DNA of 64,000 nucleotides, from NCBI RefSeq assembly GCF_009649845.1, contig NZ_WJIE01000019.1, forward strand, positions 1-64,000. Reading direction: 5' to 3'. Position 1 is the stretch's first letter; every line of letters starts with the position of its first letter. A program made the translations under genes and the position numbers. Positions 38,358-48,412 of this stretch are shown one piece after another. The notes beneath the pieces were generated by a model. The model was given only the letters and a program-made list of their open reading frames with translations, did no database searches and was not told where the DNA came from. Source of the DNA: Polyangium spumosum (lineage in GTDB: Bacteria > Myxococcota_A > Polyangia > Polyangiales > Polyangiaceae).

Positions 38358-39581
38358 TCAGACCTTCTCGAACAGAGCCGCGATCCCCTGCCCCACGCCG
38401 ATACAGAGCGACGCGAGGCCGAGCTTCTTGTCGCGCGCCTTCATCGCGTGCACGAGCGTGCAGGCGATCCGCGCGCCCGACGAGCCGATCGGGTGACCGA
38501 GCGCGATCGCGCCGCCGTTCACGTTGACGCGTGACGGGTCGAGCTCCAGCGTGCGCACACACGCGAGCGCCTGCGCCGCGAACGCCTCGTTCAGCTCGAC
38601 GAGGTCCACCTCCGAGGCGGAGAGCCCCGCGCGCGCGAGCAGCTTCTTCACCGCGGGGATCGGCCCTTCGCCCATCAGGCTCGGGTCCACGCCGGCCGTC
38701 TGGCTGCCGAGCAGACGCGCGAGCGGCGTCACGCCGAGCTGCTCCACGACCTCCGCCGAGGCGAGCAAGAGCGCCGAGGCGCCGTCGTTGATCGGCGACG
38801 CGTTGCCCGCCGTCACGCTGCCGCCCTTCTTGAACACCGCGGGCAGCTTGGCGAGCGCCTCGAGCGTCGTGCCTTCCCGCACCGACTCGTCGCGCTCGAA
38901 GAGCACGGGATCCGCCTTCTTTTGCGGGATCGGCACGGGCACGACCTCCGCCGCGAAGGCCCCGCTCTTCCACGCCTCGGCGGCGCGGCGCTGCGACTCG
39001 ACGGCGAAGCGGTCCTGATCCTCGCGGCCGATGCCGTACTTCTCGGCGACGTTCTCGGCCGTCTCGCCCATCGAGATCAGCGGGAAACGCGCCTTCATGC
39101 GCGGGTTCTCGTAACGCCAGCCGAGCGTCGTGTCGTAGACCGGCGGCGGGTTGCGGTCGAAGGGCTGGGCCTGCTTCGGCATGGAGAACGGCGCGCGCGT
39201 CATGCTCTCGACCCCGCCCGCGATCACGCACGACGCCTCGCCCACCGCGATCATCCGCGCCGCGTCCGCCACCGCCTCGAGGCCCGAGCCGCAGAGCCGG
39301 TTCACCGTCACCGCCGGCACCTCGTACGGCAGGCCGGCGATCAGGAGCGCCATGCGCGCCACGTTGCGGTTGTCCTCGCCCGCCTGGTTCGTCGCGCCGA
39401 ACACCACGTGATCGAGCCGCGCCGTGAGCGCCTCGTTGCGCCTGGCGAGCGCCGACACGACGTGCGCCGCGAGGTCGTCCGGACGCACGCTCGCGAGGCC
39501 CCCGGCGTACCGGCCGATCGGCGTGCGGACGGCGTCGACGACGTAGACGGGCCGAGGCAAAAGAGTCGATCGCGTGCTCAT
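38358..39581 (-). CDS. Thiolase, 3-oxoadipyl-CoA thiolase (PcaF/PaaJ) type
   Basis: 407 aa. Catalytic Cys97 in [12 protein letters not shown], the His of [11 protein letters not shown] and the second Cys in CIGVGQGIA. The segments [19 protein letters not shown] and CIGVGQG (rather than CIGGGQG) are those of beta-ketoadipyl-CoA thiolases, so degradation of 3-oxoadipyl-CoA to succinyl-CoA and acetyl-CoA is the best guess; general acetyl-CoA acyltransferase activity is the alternative. No pca/paa partner genes are nearby. ATG 39581 gives the standard length. Confidence 0.9.
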   Translation of the reverse strand: MSTRSTLLPRPVYVVDAVRTPIGRYAGGLASVRPDDLAAHVVSALARRNEALTARLDHVVFGATNQAGEDNRNVARMALLIAGLPYEVPAVTVNRLCGSGLEAVADAARMIAVGEASCVIAGGVESMTRAPFSMPKQAQPFDRNPPPVYDTTLGWRYENPRMKARFPLISMGETAENVAEKYGIGREDQDRFAVESQRRAAEAWKSGAFAAEVVPVPIPQKKADPVLFERDESVREGTTLEALAKLPAVFKKGGSVTAGNASPINDGASALLLASAEVVEQLGVTPLARLLGSQTAGVDPSLMGEGPIPAVKKLLARAGLSASEVDLVELNEAFAAQALACVRTLELDPSRVNVNGGAIALGHPIGSSGARIACTLVHAMKARDKKLGLASLCIGVGQGIAALFEKV

Positions 39582-39771
39582 GGGAGGGACTCTAGTCCCA
39601 AGCCCCGAAGCTTCGCAAAGCTTCGTGACGAGACCCATCGAACGTCGGAGACGGATGGTGCGGCCGCGGCACGCCTCCGACGAGCCTTTTTGCCGCGTAT
39701 TTCGGTGCGAATGAGGGTACGCTTTCGAGACGTCAACGCGTGGGGGGAGCGCCGCGCAACGACGGATCGCC

Positions 39772-42700
39772 ATGCAAAGCACCGAGCATCGAGCGCGCGA
39801 GCCCGGTCCGACCGAGGAGCAACTCGCCTTCCTGGCGCGAGCCGGCGAGCGGCTGTCGACGAGCCTCGATCTGCGCACCACGCTCGCGAACCTGGCCCGC
39901 CTGAGCGTGCCGACGCTCTGCGACTACTGCGTCATCGACCTGCTCGAGGAAGACGGCCACCTGCGCCGCGTCGAGGCCATCCACGTCGACCCCGCGAAGG
40001 AGCACCTCCTCGCGGGCCCGCCGTCGCCTCGCGAGAGCGGCCCCTGGTTCGCCGAGGTGGGCCCGAGGCTGCTCACGTGTGGCGAGCTCTTGCTCACGCC
40101 CAGCAACGACGGCGGCCCCGGCCCCCGCAGCCACCCCTTCCTGCCCGCGACCACCCTCGGGACGATCTCCTCGATCTGCGCGCCGCTCGTCGCCTCCGGC
40201 CGCGCGCTCGGCGTGCTCACGCTGGCCACGGCCGACTCGGGCCGGCGCTACGGCCCGGCCGACCTCGCGATCGCCCAGGACCTCGCCCGGCGCGCCGCGC
40301 TCGCCATCGACAACGCGCGCCAGCACGCCGCCGAGCACCACGCCCGCGAGGTCGCCGAGCGCGCCGCCGCCCGCACCTCGCGCCTGCAGACGCTCACCTC
40401 GAGCCTCTCCGCGGCCCTCACGCCCGCGCAGGTCGCCGACGCCGTGCTGCAACAGGGCCTCGTCGCCGTCGACGCCCGCGCCGCCGTGCTCGCCTTGCGC
40501 ACGCAGGACGGCGGCCTCGAGGTCACGGGCTCCCTCGGCGTCTCGCCCGGCCGGTTCTCGCGTGGCGCCCGCCTGCCCGAAGACGCGCGTGGCCCGCTCG
40601 CCGAGGCCGTCCGCCGCAAGCAGCCGCTCTGGCTCGAGTCCGAGGCCGCGCTCGCCGAGCTCGGCCCGAGCGCCGAGCTCGACCCCGAGGGCCCCGATCC
40701 GCCGAGGGCCGTCGCCTGTTTGCCGCTCCTGCTCGAGGACCGCGCCATCGGCGCGATCGCCTTCTGCTTCCGCGAGCCGCGCGCCCTCTCGCACGAGGAT
40801 CGCTCGTTCTTGCTCACGCTCGCGCGCCAGTCGTCGCAGGCCATCGAGCGCGCGCGCCTCTACGAGGCCACCGAGCGCGCCCGCGCCGCCGCCGAGCTCG
40901 CGACCTCGCGCCTCGTCGCCCTCCAGCGCATGACGGCGGCGCTCTCCGACACGATGAGCCGCATCAAGGTCGCCGAGACCATCGTCGACCACGTGCGCGA
41001 CATGCTGCCGAACTGCAAGGCCATCGTCGCCACCGTGTCCGCCGACGGCGCCCACCTCGACCTCGTCCGCGCCATCGGCCACACGCGCGACACGCTCGAC
41101 CGCTACGACTCCACGAAGCTCGCGTTCGCCTCGCCGCTCACGGACGCCGTCCGCACCCAGGCGCCGCTCTTCTTCGACGACTTCGAGGCCTACCGCGCGC
41201 GTTACCCGCACCTCGTGAGCGGGGCCGTCGACGAGCCCATCTGCATCGCGGCCGTGCCCTTCGTCGTCGAGGACCGCGCCATCGGCGGGCTCTCGCTCCG
41301 GTTCCACCGATCGGGCCAGCGCGCGATCGAGGACAACGCCTTCATCCTGCACCTCGCCCGCACCTGCACCCAGTCGCTCGAGCGCGCCTACCTCTACGAG
41401 GCCGAGAAGAAGGCCCGCGCCGAGGCCGACGTCGAGCGCAGGCGCCTCGCGTTGCTCGCCGAGGCGAGCGCCGTGCTCGCCGCCTCCCTCGACCCTGCGG
41501 CCATCTCCGAGGCGCTCGCGCGCGTCGCCGTGCCGACGTTCGCGAGTTACTGCATCGTCTGCAGCCTCGACGAGGACAGCACCCCGCAGTTCGTGAACGC
41601 GCTGCACGAGGATCCCGAGAAAGAGGCGCTGCTCCGCGACATGCGCACGCGGTACCCCTTCGGCAAGGACCACCCGATCACCGAGGCCGCGCGCACGGGC
41701 AAGGCCAAGCTCTCGCGTGTCATCGACGACAGCGTCCATCGCGCCATCGCGGCCGACGCGGAGCACCTCGAGCTCCTCCGCCACGTCGACACGACCTCCT
41801 CGATCGTCGTGCCGCTCATCGCGCGGGGCCACGCCCTCGGCGTGCTCTCGTTTGGCGTCTGCGGCGCGCGCAGCCGCTACGGGCAGGCCGACCTCGCCCT
41901 CGCCGAGGAGCTCGGCCAGCGCGCCGCGCTCGCGCTCGACAACGCGCGCCTCTTCCACGAGGCGCAGGAGGCGAGCCGCGTGAAGGACGAGTTCCTCGGG
42001 GTCGTCTCGCACGAGCTGCGCACGCCGCTGAACGCCATCCTCGGCTGGGCCCGCATGCTGCGCACCGGCGCCGTCCGCGAGGGCAACCAGCCTCGCGCGC
42101 TCGAGTCGATCGAGCGCAACGCCGTGCATCAGGCCAAGCTCATCGACGACCTGCTCGACGCCTCGCGTATCACGGCGGGCAAGCTCCGCCTCGACCCCTC
42201 GATCCTCGAGCTCGGGCCCGTCGTCGAGGCCGCGGTCCACTCGGTCACGCCTGGCGCGACGAACCGCGAGATCACGCTGCACACCTTCGTCGACCCGAGC
42301 AGCGTCCCCATCTTCGGTGATCCGAGCCGGCTGCAGCAGGTCGTGTGGAACCTGCTCTCGAACGCGATCAAGTTCACCCCGAAGGGTGGGCGCATCGACG
42401 TGCGGCTCGCGCGCGCGGGGGACGAGGCGGTGCTCGTCGTGACCGACAGCGGCCGTGGCATCCGGGCCGAGCTCTTGCCGCACATCTTCGAGCGGTTCCG
42501 GCAGGGCGACGGCACGCTCACGCGCGCCTCGGGTGGCCTCGGCCTCGGCCTGTCGATCGTGCGTCACCTCGTCGAGGCGCACGGCGGCACGGTGCGGGCC
42601 GAGAGCGACGGGCCGGACACGGGGGCGAAGTTCACGGTGAAGCTCCCGCTCGCCAAGCCGCGCTCGATCCCGGCGCAGGGCCCGCCCGCGGACGAGCGCC

Positions 42701-43101
42701 GCGCCGAAAAACGCGCGCTCGCGGGTCTGTCGATCCTGGTCGTGGACGACGAACCGGACGCGCGGGAGATCCTCTCGGAGATCCTCGACCTCGCGGGGGC
42801 GAACGTGAAGACGGCCGCCGACGCGGCCGAGGCGTTACGCATCCTGTCGGACTTCGTGCCCGACGTTCTCGTCTCGGACCTCGCGATGCCCGGCGACGAC
42901 GGCCTGTCCTTGATCCGCAAGATCCGGAGCCGCACGCCGGATCGGATCGCGACGGTGCCGGCGATCGCGCTGACGGCGTACACGCGCCCCGAGGATCGGG
43001 TGCGCGCGCTCAACGCGGGGTTTCAGATGCACGTGCCGAAGCCGGTGGACCCGACGGAGCTCGTGGTGACGATCGCGAGTTTGCGGACGCTGCTCGCCTG
43101 A
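39772..43101 (+). CDS. Hybrid histidine kinase with four GAF domains and a receiver
   Basis: 1109 aa, no membrane helix. Four GAF-like modules (about 20-180, 205-360, 385-540, 560-720); the first and fourth are close to each other ([17 protein letters not shown] versus [17 protein letters not shown], and both end RYGxADLAxAxxLxxRAALAxDNAR). Then H-box [17 protein letters not shown] (His747), N-box [10 protein letters not shown]-boxes, and a C-terminal receiver with phospho-acceptor Asp1036 ([13 protein letters not shown]) and Lys in HVPKPVD. ATG 39772. A multi-input cytoplasmic sensor. Followed by the 43-bp tandem repeat. Confidence 0.93.
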   Translation: MQSTEHRAREPGPTEEQLAFLARAGERLSTSLDLRTTLANLARLSVPTLCDYCVIDLLEEDGHLRRVEAIHVDPAKEHLLAGPPSPRESGPWFAEVGPRLLTCGELLLTPSNDGGPGPRSHPFLPATTLGTISSICAPLVASGRALGVLTLATADSGRRYGPADLAIAQDLARRAALAIDNARQHAAEHHAREVAERAAARTSRLQTLTSSLSAALTPAQVADAVLQQGLVAVDARAAVLALRTQDGGLEVTGSLGVSPGRFSRGARLPEDARGPLAEAVRRKQPLWLESEAALAELGPSAELDPEGPDPPRAVACLPLLLEDRAIGAIAFCFREPRALSHEDRSFLLTLARQSSQAIERARLYEATERARAAAELATSRLVALQRMTAALSDTMSRIKVAETIVDHVRDMLPNCKAIVATVSADGAHLDLVRAIGHTRDTLDRYDSTKLAFASPLTDAVRTQAPLFFDDFEAYRARYPHLVSGAVDEPICIAAVPFVVEDRAIGGLSLRFHRSGQRAIEDNAFILHLARTCTQSLERAYLYEAEKKARAEADVERRRLALLAEASAVLAASLDPAAISEALARVAVPTFASYCIVCSLDEDSTPQFVNALHEDPEKEALLRDMRTRYPFGKDHPITEAARTGKAKLSRVIDDSVHRAIAADAEHLELLRHVDTTSSIVVPLIARGHALGVLSFGVCGARSRYGQADLALAEELGQRAALALDNARLFHEAQEASRVKDEFLGVVSHELRTPLNAILGWARMLRTGAVREGNQPRALESIERNAVHQAKLIDDLLDASRITAGKLRLDPSILELGPVVEAAVHSVTPGATNREITLHTFVDPSSVPIFGDPSRLQQVVWNLLSNAIKFTPKGGRIDVRLARAGDEAVLVVTDSGRGIRAELLPHIFERFRQGDGTLTRASGGLGLGLSIVRHLVEAHGGTVRAESDGPDTGAKFTVKLPLAKPRSIPAQGPPADERRAEKRALAGLSILVVDDEPDAREILSEILDLAGANVKTAADAAEALRILSDFVPDVLVSDLAMPGDDGLSLIRKIRSRTPDRIATVPAIALTAYTRPEDRVRALNAGFQMHVPKPVDPTELVVTIASLRTLLA

Positions 43102-43119
43102 CCTCACCCACCCCCCCAC

Positions 43120-43333
43120 GGCGCCTCTCGAGAGCCCACCCGGGGCTAAACAACCTGCCTTCGGGGCCTCTCCACAGCCTCCCCGGGGCTCAAAACCCCC
43201 CCCGAGGCGCCTCGCGACAGCCCACACGGGGCTCAAAAACCCCCCCGCGGCGCCTCTCGACAGCCCAGCGGGGCTAACGAACTTGCCTTCGGCGCCTCTC
43301 GACAACCTCCCGGGGCTCAAAACCCCCCCCCGC
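43120..43333. repeat. 43-bp tandem repeat, five units
   Basis: Unit starts at 43120, 43163, 43206, 43249 and 43291 (spacing 43, 43, 43, 42). Each begins GGCGCCTCTCGACAGCCC or a close variant and contains AGCCC...GGGGCT, which can form a short hairpin. The 3' part of each unit has two alternating forms: CTAAACAACCTGCCTTC-like in units 1 and 4, and CTCAAAACCCCCCC in units 2, 3 and 5. It fills the gap between the convergent hybrid kinase and cytochrome b genes. Confidence 0.85.
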
Positions 43334-43340
43334 CGCCACC

Positions 43341-45092
43341 CTACTTCCCCGCCTGCTCCTGCACGAACGCCGCGAGCAGCCTCCGATCCTTCTCCGAAAG
43401 CTTCTCCTTGAACGCCGGCATGTGCCCTTCCAGCTTCGGATCCATCGCGCCCTTCGGGTACGCCGCGCCGCTGCCCGGATCATCGATCTGCGCGAGGATC
43501 CACGGCACCGACGCCCAGCCGCGCAGCTCCGGCCCGAGCGTGTCCTCGTCGTCCGTCTTGCCGTCGAGCCGGTGGCAACTCGTGCATCGTTGCGACACGA
43601 GCTTCTCGCCCGGCATGCCCTCGCCCTTCTTCCCTTGCGCCTGCGCCGCGAGGAAGTCCGTGATCGCCTCGAGGTCCTCCGGCTTCATCGCCGTGAACGC
43701 CGCCGCCGCCTCCGGGTCCGCCGGTGGCTTCGTCATGCTCGGCATCTCGCCCTTGAACGGCGTCTTGCCGAAGAGCGTGTCGTGGTCGGGCTCTTCCATC
43801 ACCCGCTTCGCCCACGCCTTCGTCCCGAAGCCCGTCAGATCCGGCGCCGTGTCCTTGCCCTGCGGCGGACCCAGATCCCCCATGCGATGGCAACTCGCGC
43901 AGTGCTGCTCGAAGAGCGCGACACGACGCGTCTCCGGGTGGTTGCGCAACATCGCGAGCGCGCCCTCCGGCGGCACGCCCTCCGCGGCCAGCACGAGCGA
44001 CTTCGCGCCTTGCGCCTCGGCCTTCGCCACCGCCTTGCCGAACGCCGCGTCGGCCGCGTCCGTGCGCATCGACGCGAACGTCAACACACCCGCCGCCAGG
44101 CCAAACAGGCCCACCGGCACGAGCAGCGGCAGCCGCTTCATCACGCCACGATCCGCCTTCTTGTCGAGCAGCGGCAACACGAACAGGTACCCCGCCACGA
44201 GCCCCGGGATCACCACCGTCGCGATGAGCTCGAGCTTGCCCGGGAAGGGCTTGCGCATCTCGTAGAGCGCGAGGAAGTACCACTCGGGCCGCGCCGGGTA
44301 GTCGCTCGTCGGATCCGCGGGCGCGTCGAGCGGCGCGCCGTGCTTCATCCACGTGAGCGCCACGATCACCCCGAGCGCGCCGAGCGCCACGATCACGTCC
44401 CGCGCCGCCTGCGTCGGGAAGTACCGGTCCGACTTCACCGCGTCCGCAGGCTTCGCCAGCGCCGGCCCGTGCTTGCGCGAGAGCCACACGTGTTTCGCCG
44501 CGATCCCGCCGAGCAGGAGCGGCAAGACCACCGTGTGCAACGTGTACAGGCGCGAGAGCGTCATGTGCCCCGGCGTGCCCCCGCCGAGCAGGAGCTGCTG
44601 CAAGACGCCGCCGACCACGGGCACCGTCCCGATGATCCCCGTCTCGACGCGCAGGCCCCAGAAGCCCCGCTGATCCCAGCGCAACGGGTTACCCGTCAGC
44701 GCCGCGACCACGATCACGCCCACGAGCGCGAGCGAGAGCCAGTACGTCACCTCGCGCGGCTTGCGATACGCGCCCCGCACGATCGCGTACCCCACGTGGA
44801 TCACCCCGAGCACGATCGCCGCCTGCGCGCCGAACTGGTGCAGGCCTCGCACGACCCAGCCCCCAGGCACCTTCTGCTGCAGGTACGAGACGCTCGCCCA
44901 CGCCGTCGTCGCGCTCGGCGAATACACGGTCATCATCAGGACGCCCGTCACCGCCACGAGCACGAGCACGAAGCCGAGCGCCGCGCCCCACGCGTACGCG
45001 AAGCGCGCCCCGCCGGGCACCGTGGCCTCCACCAGCTTGCGGACGATCGCGCGGTAGCCCGTGCGTTCGTCGAGCCAATCGCCGAGCTTCAC
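43341..45092 (-). CDS. Cytochrome b fused to two c-type haem domains (bc complex)
   Basis: 583 aa. The first ~370 residues are a full cytochrome b: haem-ligand helices (VRGLHQFGAQAAIVLGVIHVGYAIV and LHTVVLPLLLGGIAAKHVWLSRKHG) and the quinol-site motif RPEWYFLALYEM, with about eight membrane helices. A linker leads to two CxxCH haem c sites (CASCH at 398-402, CTSCH at 503-507) in what would be the periplasm. It thus joins cytochrome b and a dihaem cytochrome c in one chain and, with the upstream Rieske protein, makes a quinol-oxidising complex. GTG 45092 has a perfect AAAGGAGGT and overlaps the Rieske stop (GTGA). Confidence 0.93.
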   Translation of the reverse strand: MKLGDWLDERTGYRAIVRKLVEATVPGGARFAYAWGAALGFVLVLVAVTGVLMMTVYSPSATTAWASVSYLQQKVPGGWVVRGLHQFGAQAAIVLGVIHVGYAIVRGAYRKPREVTYWLSLALVGVIVVAALTGNPLRWDQRGFWGLRVETGIIGTVPVVGGVLQQLLLGGGTPGHMTLSRLYTLHTVVLPLLLGGIAAKHVWLSRKHGPALAKPADAVKSDRYFPTQAARDVIVALGALGVIVALTWMKHGAPLDAPADPTSDYPARPEWYFLALYEMRKPFPGKLELIATVVIPGLVAGYLFVLPLLDKKADRGVMKRLPLLVPVGLFGLAAGVLTFASMRTDAADAAFGKAVAKAEAQGAKSLVLAAEGVPPEGALAMLRNHPETRRVALFEQHCASCHRMGDLGPPQGKDTAPDLTGFGTKAWAKRVMEEPDHDTLFGKTPFKGEMPSMTKPPADPEAAAAFTAMKPEDLEAITDFLAAQAQGKKGEGMPGEKLVSQRCTSCHRLDGKTDDEDTLGPELRGWASVPWILAQIDDPGSGAAYPKGAMDPKLEGHMPAFKEKLSEKDRRLLAAFVQEQAGK

Positions 45093-45670
45093 CCGACCTC
45101 CTTTCGCTCCGCGATCCCCTGGCGGAAGAGCTTGAAGTCCACCTCGACGTTGCCCTCCACGACACGCACCGTGAGCGGATCCATGTCGCGCGGGCTCGGC
45201 CCGGCCTCCGCGGCGCCCGCGAGCGAGAACCTCGAGGTGTGGCACGGACAAAAGAAGCTCTTCTTGTCGGCGTTCAGGTCGATCGAGCAGCCGAGGTGTG
45301 GACACACCGCGCTGAGCGCCGTCACGCCCTCGCCCTTCTTCGTCAGCCAGATCGAGCCGAGGAGCTGGTCCCTCGTCACCGTGTACGCGTCGCGCTCGTC
45401 GCCGACGACCACGACCCGACGTGGCTCGCCCTCCGTCAGGTCCGCGAGGCGACAAACCCGCATCCACCGCGCCGCGCCCGCGCCACCCTCGGACGACGGC
45501 GCCAGCATCTTCACGGCCGGGACCACGATCGCGCCCGCATAAGCCGCGCCGCCCAGCGCGCAGAGCACCTTCAGCGCTCCACGCCTGCCGCCGTCCACGC
45601 GCGACGGCTCGTCCGGGCGATCGGCACGCGGCGGCTCGACGCCGAGGTCGTTTTGCATTGGCTCCGCCAT
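45089..45670 (-). CDS. Rieske iron-sulfur protein of the bc complex
   Basis: 193 aa. One N-terminal anchor helix (ALKVLCALGGAAYAGAIVV), then the Rieske domain with the [2Fe-2S] ligands in CPHLGCS and CPCHTSRF. It transfers electrons from quinol to the c-type haems. A twin-arginine-like RRGA lies before the helix, compatible with Tat export. ATG 45670 has GGAGGAGA nine bases upstream; ATG 45658 is the alternative. First gene of a two-gene operon with the cytochrome b-c fusion; divergent from the BamA/TamA-like gene. Confidence 0.94.
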   Translation of the reverse strand: MAEPMQNDLGVEPPRADRPDEPSRVDGGRRGALKVLCALGGAAYAGAIVVPAVKMLAPSSEGGAGAARWMRVCRLADLTEGEPRRVVVVGDERDAYTVTRDQLLGSIWLTKKGEGVTALSAVCPHLGCSIDLNADKKSFFCPCHTSRFSLAGAAEAGPSPRDMDPLTVRVVEGNVEVDFKLFRQGIAERKEVG

Positions 45671-45739
45671 CTCGTAGGCTCTCCTCCGCCACGCGCGCTC
45701 TCGCGCGGCAGCCCGAAGGATAACCGAGGGGGAGGCCAC

Positions 45740-48010
45740 TTGACGCAGAACAGGAAGAGGTCCCGCGTCGCCTCGAGCAGGCTCCCGCCGCTCGCCCTGC
45801 TCCTCGTCACGTCCACGGCGTGCCAAACCACGCCGCCCAAGACCCCGACGTGTAACCCGCGCGACCTCTCCGGCTGCATCATCGAGGAGGTCGACGTCCT
45901 CGGCAACGAGACCATCCCCGACGCCGCCATCAAGGAGCGTATCGCCACCGCCGAGAGCTCGCACCCCCTCGGCGGCGTCCTCCAGGGCATCCCCATCCTC
46001 GGCCTCAGCGACGTGCTCGCCGTCGAGTACGAGCGCTTCGACCGCTTCGTCCTCGAGCGCGACCTCGCCCGCATCGAGCGTTACTACCGCACCCGCGGCT
46101 TCTACGAGGCCCACGTCACGGCCGGGCGCGTCATGCGCCGCAAGTCCGACGGCAAGCTACGCGTCGAGATCGTCGTGCGCGAGGGCAAACCCGTCACGAT
46201 CCGCAAGGTCGACCTCGCCTGGGTCGACTGGCGCCTGCCCGAGGCCGCCGACGTCACCCGCGCCGTCACCGAGGCGAAGAACACCCTCGACCCCGGCAAG
46301 CGCTTCGAGGAGGACGGCTACGAGGCCACGAAGAAGGCCATCACCCGCACCCTCACCGACCGCGGCTTCCCCTACACGAGCGTCCGGGGCGACGTGAACG
46401 TCGACCTCGTCGCGCACAAGGCCGACGTCACGTACACGATCGAGCTCGGCCCCCGCGCCACCTTCGGCGACATCCGCATCGTTGGCCTCGGCGAGCTGCC
46501 CGAAAAACCCATCCGCGCCGCCCTCGGCTTCAAAAAAGGCGACCCCTTCTCCACGAAGACCCTCGCCTCCGCCGAGCGCGCCCTCGCCGATTTCGGCATC
46601 TTCGGCGCCATCGACGTCCGCCCCGAGCTGCCGCCCGAGGGTGAGCCCCGCACGAGCACGATCCCCATCACCATCCTCGTCGAGCCCGCCGCGTTACGCG
46701 CCGTCAAGCTCGGCTTCGGCGCCGAGGCCGGCGGCCGCGTCGAGGCGCACGGCTCGGCGAGCTGGGAGGACCGCAACTTCCTCGGCGGCCTGCGCCGCTT
46801 CGCCATCGAGGCCCGCCCGGGGCTCGTGTTCTACCCGAACGCCCTCTACAACCTCGTCGTCGCGCGCCCGAGTTACGTCCTGCCCGAGATCCGCCTGCGC
46901 TTCGAGCTCCGCCAGCCCGGCGTCTTCGAGCCACGCACGCAGGCCGTCCTCCGCGGCGCGGCCAACGTCTATCGCCCGCTCAACATCATCTCCGCGCCCG
47001 CGCCGGGCTCACCCGAGGCCAAGGAGCCGCCCCTCGGCTACCGCGAGGCCGCCGTCACCCTCGGCCTCGAGCGCCGCTTCTCCGACTTCACGCATTACCT
47101 CGGGCAGTTCATCCACGTGCAATACGACGACCCGTTCCTCTACTGGAACGACGCCGTCCCCGAGGGCTTCACCCGCCTGCTCTTCACCTACCTCGAGACC
47201 GTGGGCACCCTCGATTTCCGGCAGAACGACCGCGGCGAGGTCGATCGTATCGCCCCGCGGCGCGGCGTGTACCTGAACCTCAACGCCCAGCTCGCGGGGT
47301 ATTTCCTGCCCGGCGACGCCGACGACGTCCGCCTGCGCCCCGAGCTCCGGGCCTACGTGCCCGTCGCCAAGCGCGTCACCCTGGCCTTCCGCCTCGGCGG
47401 CGGCTTCCTCATCCCGCGCTCGGACGACTTCGCCCGGGCCCTCTCCATCATCGAGCCCAAGGCCCGCGCCCGGCAACGGCCCGACGCGAACGACGACGGC
47501 GTCGTCGACGGCACGAACATCCCGCTCGACGACCTGCGCCGCTCCCTGCAGCTCCTGCAGTTCCGCGGCTTCTACAGCGGCGGCCCCAACTCGAACCGGG
47601 GCTACGTCTACAACGGCGTCGGCATGCACGCGAGCGTGCCCCTGCGGGACACGGCGCGTGGCTCGGTGCCTCCGTGGGCCGCGACGGGTGGCCTGACCTT
47701 GTGGGAATCCGCGCTCGAGCTGCGGCTCTCGTTCACCGAGAACCTCGGCGCGATCCTCTTCCTCGACGCGAGCGACGTGCGGCCAGGGCTCGCCGAGCTT
47801 CGCCTCGACCGCCCGCACCTGTCCGCGGGCCTCGGCTTGCGTTATGCGACCCCGGTCGGGCCCGTGCGTGTCGACGTCGGCTACCGCGTCCCCTGCGCCC
47901 AGCAGATCGGGATCTGCGACGAGGCCGAGCTCGGCTACGACGTCGGGGTCTTCGGTTATACGGGGGGATTTCCGATCGTCACGACGATCGCGATCGGCGA
48001 GGCTTTTTGA
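45740..48010 (+). CDS. BamA/TamA-family outer-membrane protein
   Basis: 756 aa. Signal peptide with a possible lipobox (VTSTAC). Two to three POTRA-like modules: IIEEVDVLGNETIPDAAI, VTIRKVDLAWVDWRLPEAAD, and ATFGDIRIVGLGELPEKPI...FGAIDVRPEL. Then a long barrel ending in the C-terminal Phe expected of a BAM-inserted protein (TTIAIGEAF). The barrel contains SGGPNSNRGYVYNGVG near the end, resembling the conserved RGF/Y loop of Omp85 proteins. TTG 45740 follows GGGGGAGG at six bases. Shares a 69-bp divergent promoter region with the Rieske gene. Inferred role: assembly or translocation at the outer membrane. Confidence 0.9.
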   Translation: MTQNRKRSRVASSRLPPLALLLVTSTACQTTPPKTPTCNPRDLSGCIIEEVDVLGNETIPDAAIKERIATAESSHPLGGVLQGIPILGLSDVLAVEYERFDRFVLERDLARIERYYRTRGFYEAHVTAGRVMRRKSDGKLRVEIVVREGKPVTIRKVDLAWVDWRLPEAADVTRAVTEAKNTLDPGKRFEEDGYEATKKAITRTLTDRGFPYTSVRGDVNVDLVAHKADVTYTIELGPRATFGDIRIVGLGELPEKPIRAALGFKKGDPFSTKTLASAERALADFGIFGAIDVRPELPPEGEPRTSTIPITILVEPAALRAVKLGFGAEAGGRVEAHGSASWEDRNFLGGLRRFAIEARPGLVFYPNALYNLVVARPSYVLPEIRLRFELRQPGVFEPRTQAVLRGAANVYRPLNIISAPAPGSPEAKEPPLGYREAAVTLGLERRFSDFTHYLGQFIHVQYDDPFLYWNDAVPEGFTRLLFTYLETVGTLDFRQNDRGEVDRIAPRRGVYLNLNAQLAGYFLPGDADDVRLRPELRAYVPVAKRVTLAFRLGGGFLIPRSDDFARALSIIEPKARARQRPDANDDGVVDGTNIPLDDLRRSLQLLQFRGFYSGGPNSNRGYVYNGVGMHASVPLRDTARGSVPPWAATGGLTLWESALELRLSFTENLGAILFLDASDVRPGLAELRLDRPHLSAGLGLRYATPVGPVRVDVGYRVPCAQQIGICDEAELGYDVGVFGYTGGFPIVTTIAIGEAF

Positions 48011-48283
48011 TCAGCCTTCTTCTTCTTCGACGCTCCACGTCGCGAGCGCGGTGATCCCGATGGCCGTCGCGCACAACACGCAGAGCGGCGGCTCCTCGTA
48101 GCGGACCTCGTCTCCTCGGGTCCACACGTACAGCCCTCGCCCTGCCGGCTCGCCTTCGATGGGCTCCGAGCAGGCGTCGCACCGGAGCTCGCTCGCATCC
48201 TCCGGCGTCTCGCGCGCCTTCAGCGCCACGTCGGCCAGCGAATCGATGGCCATGGAAAAAACCATGTTTCGCGGTTGCTCCAT
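48011..48283 (-). CDS. Small zinc-binding protein (CxxC...CxxC)
   Basis: 90 aa. Two CxxC pairs (CDAC near residue 35 and CVLC near 69) would hold a zinc ion in a treble-clef or ribbon; the rest is short and acidic. GGGAGG lies just before ATG 48283. Its stop and that of the convergent BamA-like gene abut, sharing the palindrome TGATCA. No family recognised. The 48284-48412 gap upstream shows nothing clear. Confidence 0.7.
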   Translation of the reverse strand: MEQPRNMVFSMAIDSLADVALKARETPEDASELRCDACSEPIEGEPAGRGLYVWTRGDEVRYEEPPLCVLCATAIGITALATWSVEEEEG

Positions 48284-48412
48284 CTGCCTCCCTCGGTCCG
48301 GCGACCGCCCGAATCTAGCTCAGGCTCTCGTCGGACGCACGTGCTCCGGAACGAGGGGGGGTGGACCAGGCGATTCCTGGTTGGAATCGAGGGAATCGCG
48401 GAGCTTGCGTGA

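Noticed and set aside
38922-42320. 1132-residue plus-strand frame
   Set aside because: Another reading frame of the thiolase and hybrid kinase region; Arg/Ala/Pro-rich with no domain. The hybrid kinase in its own frame has every expected motif.
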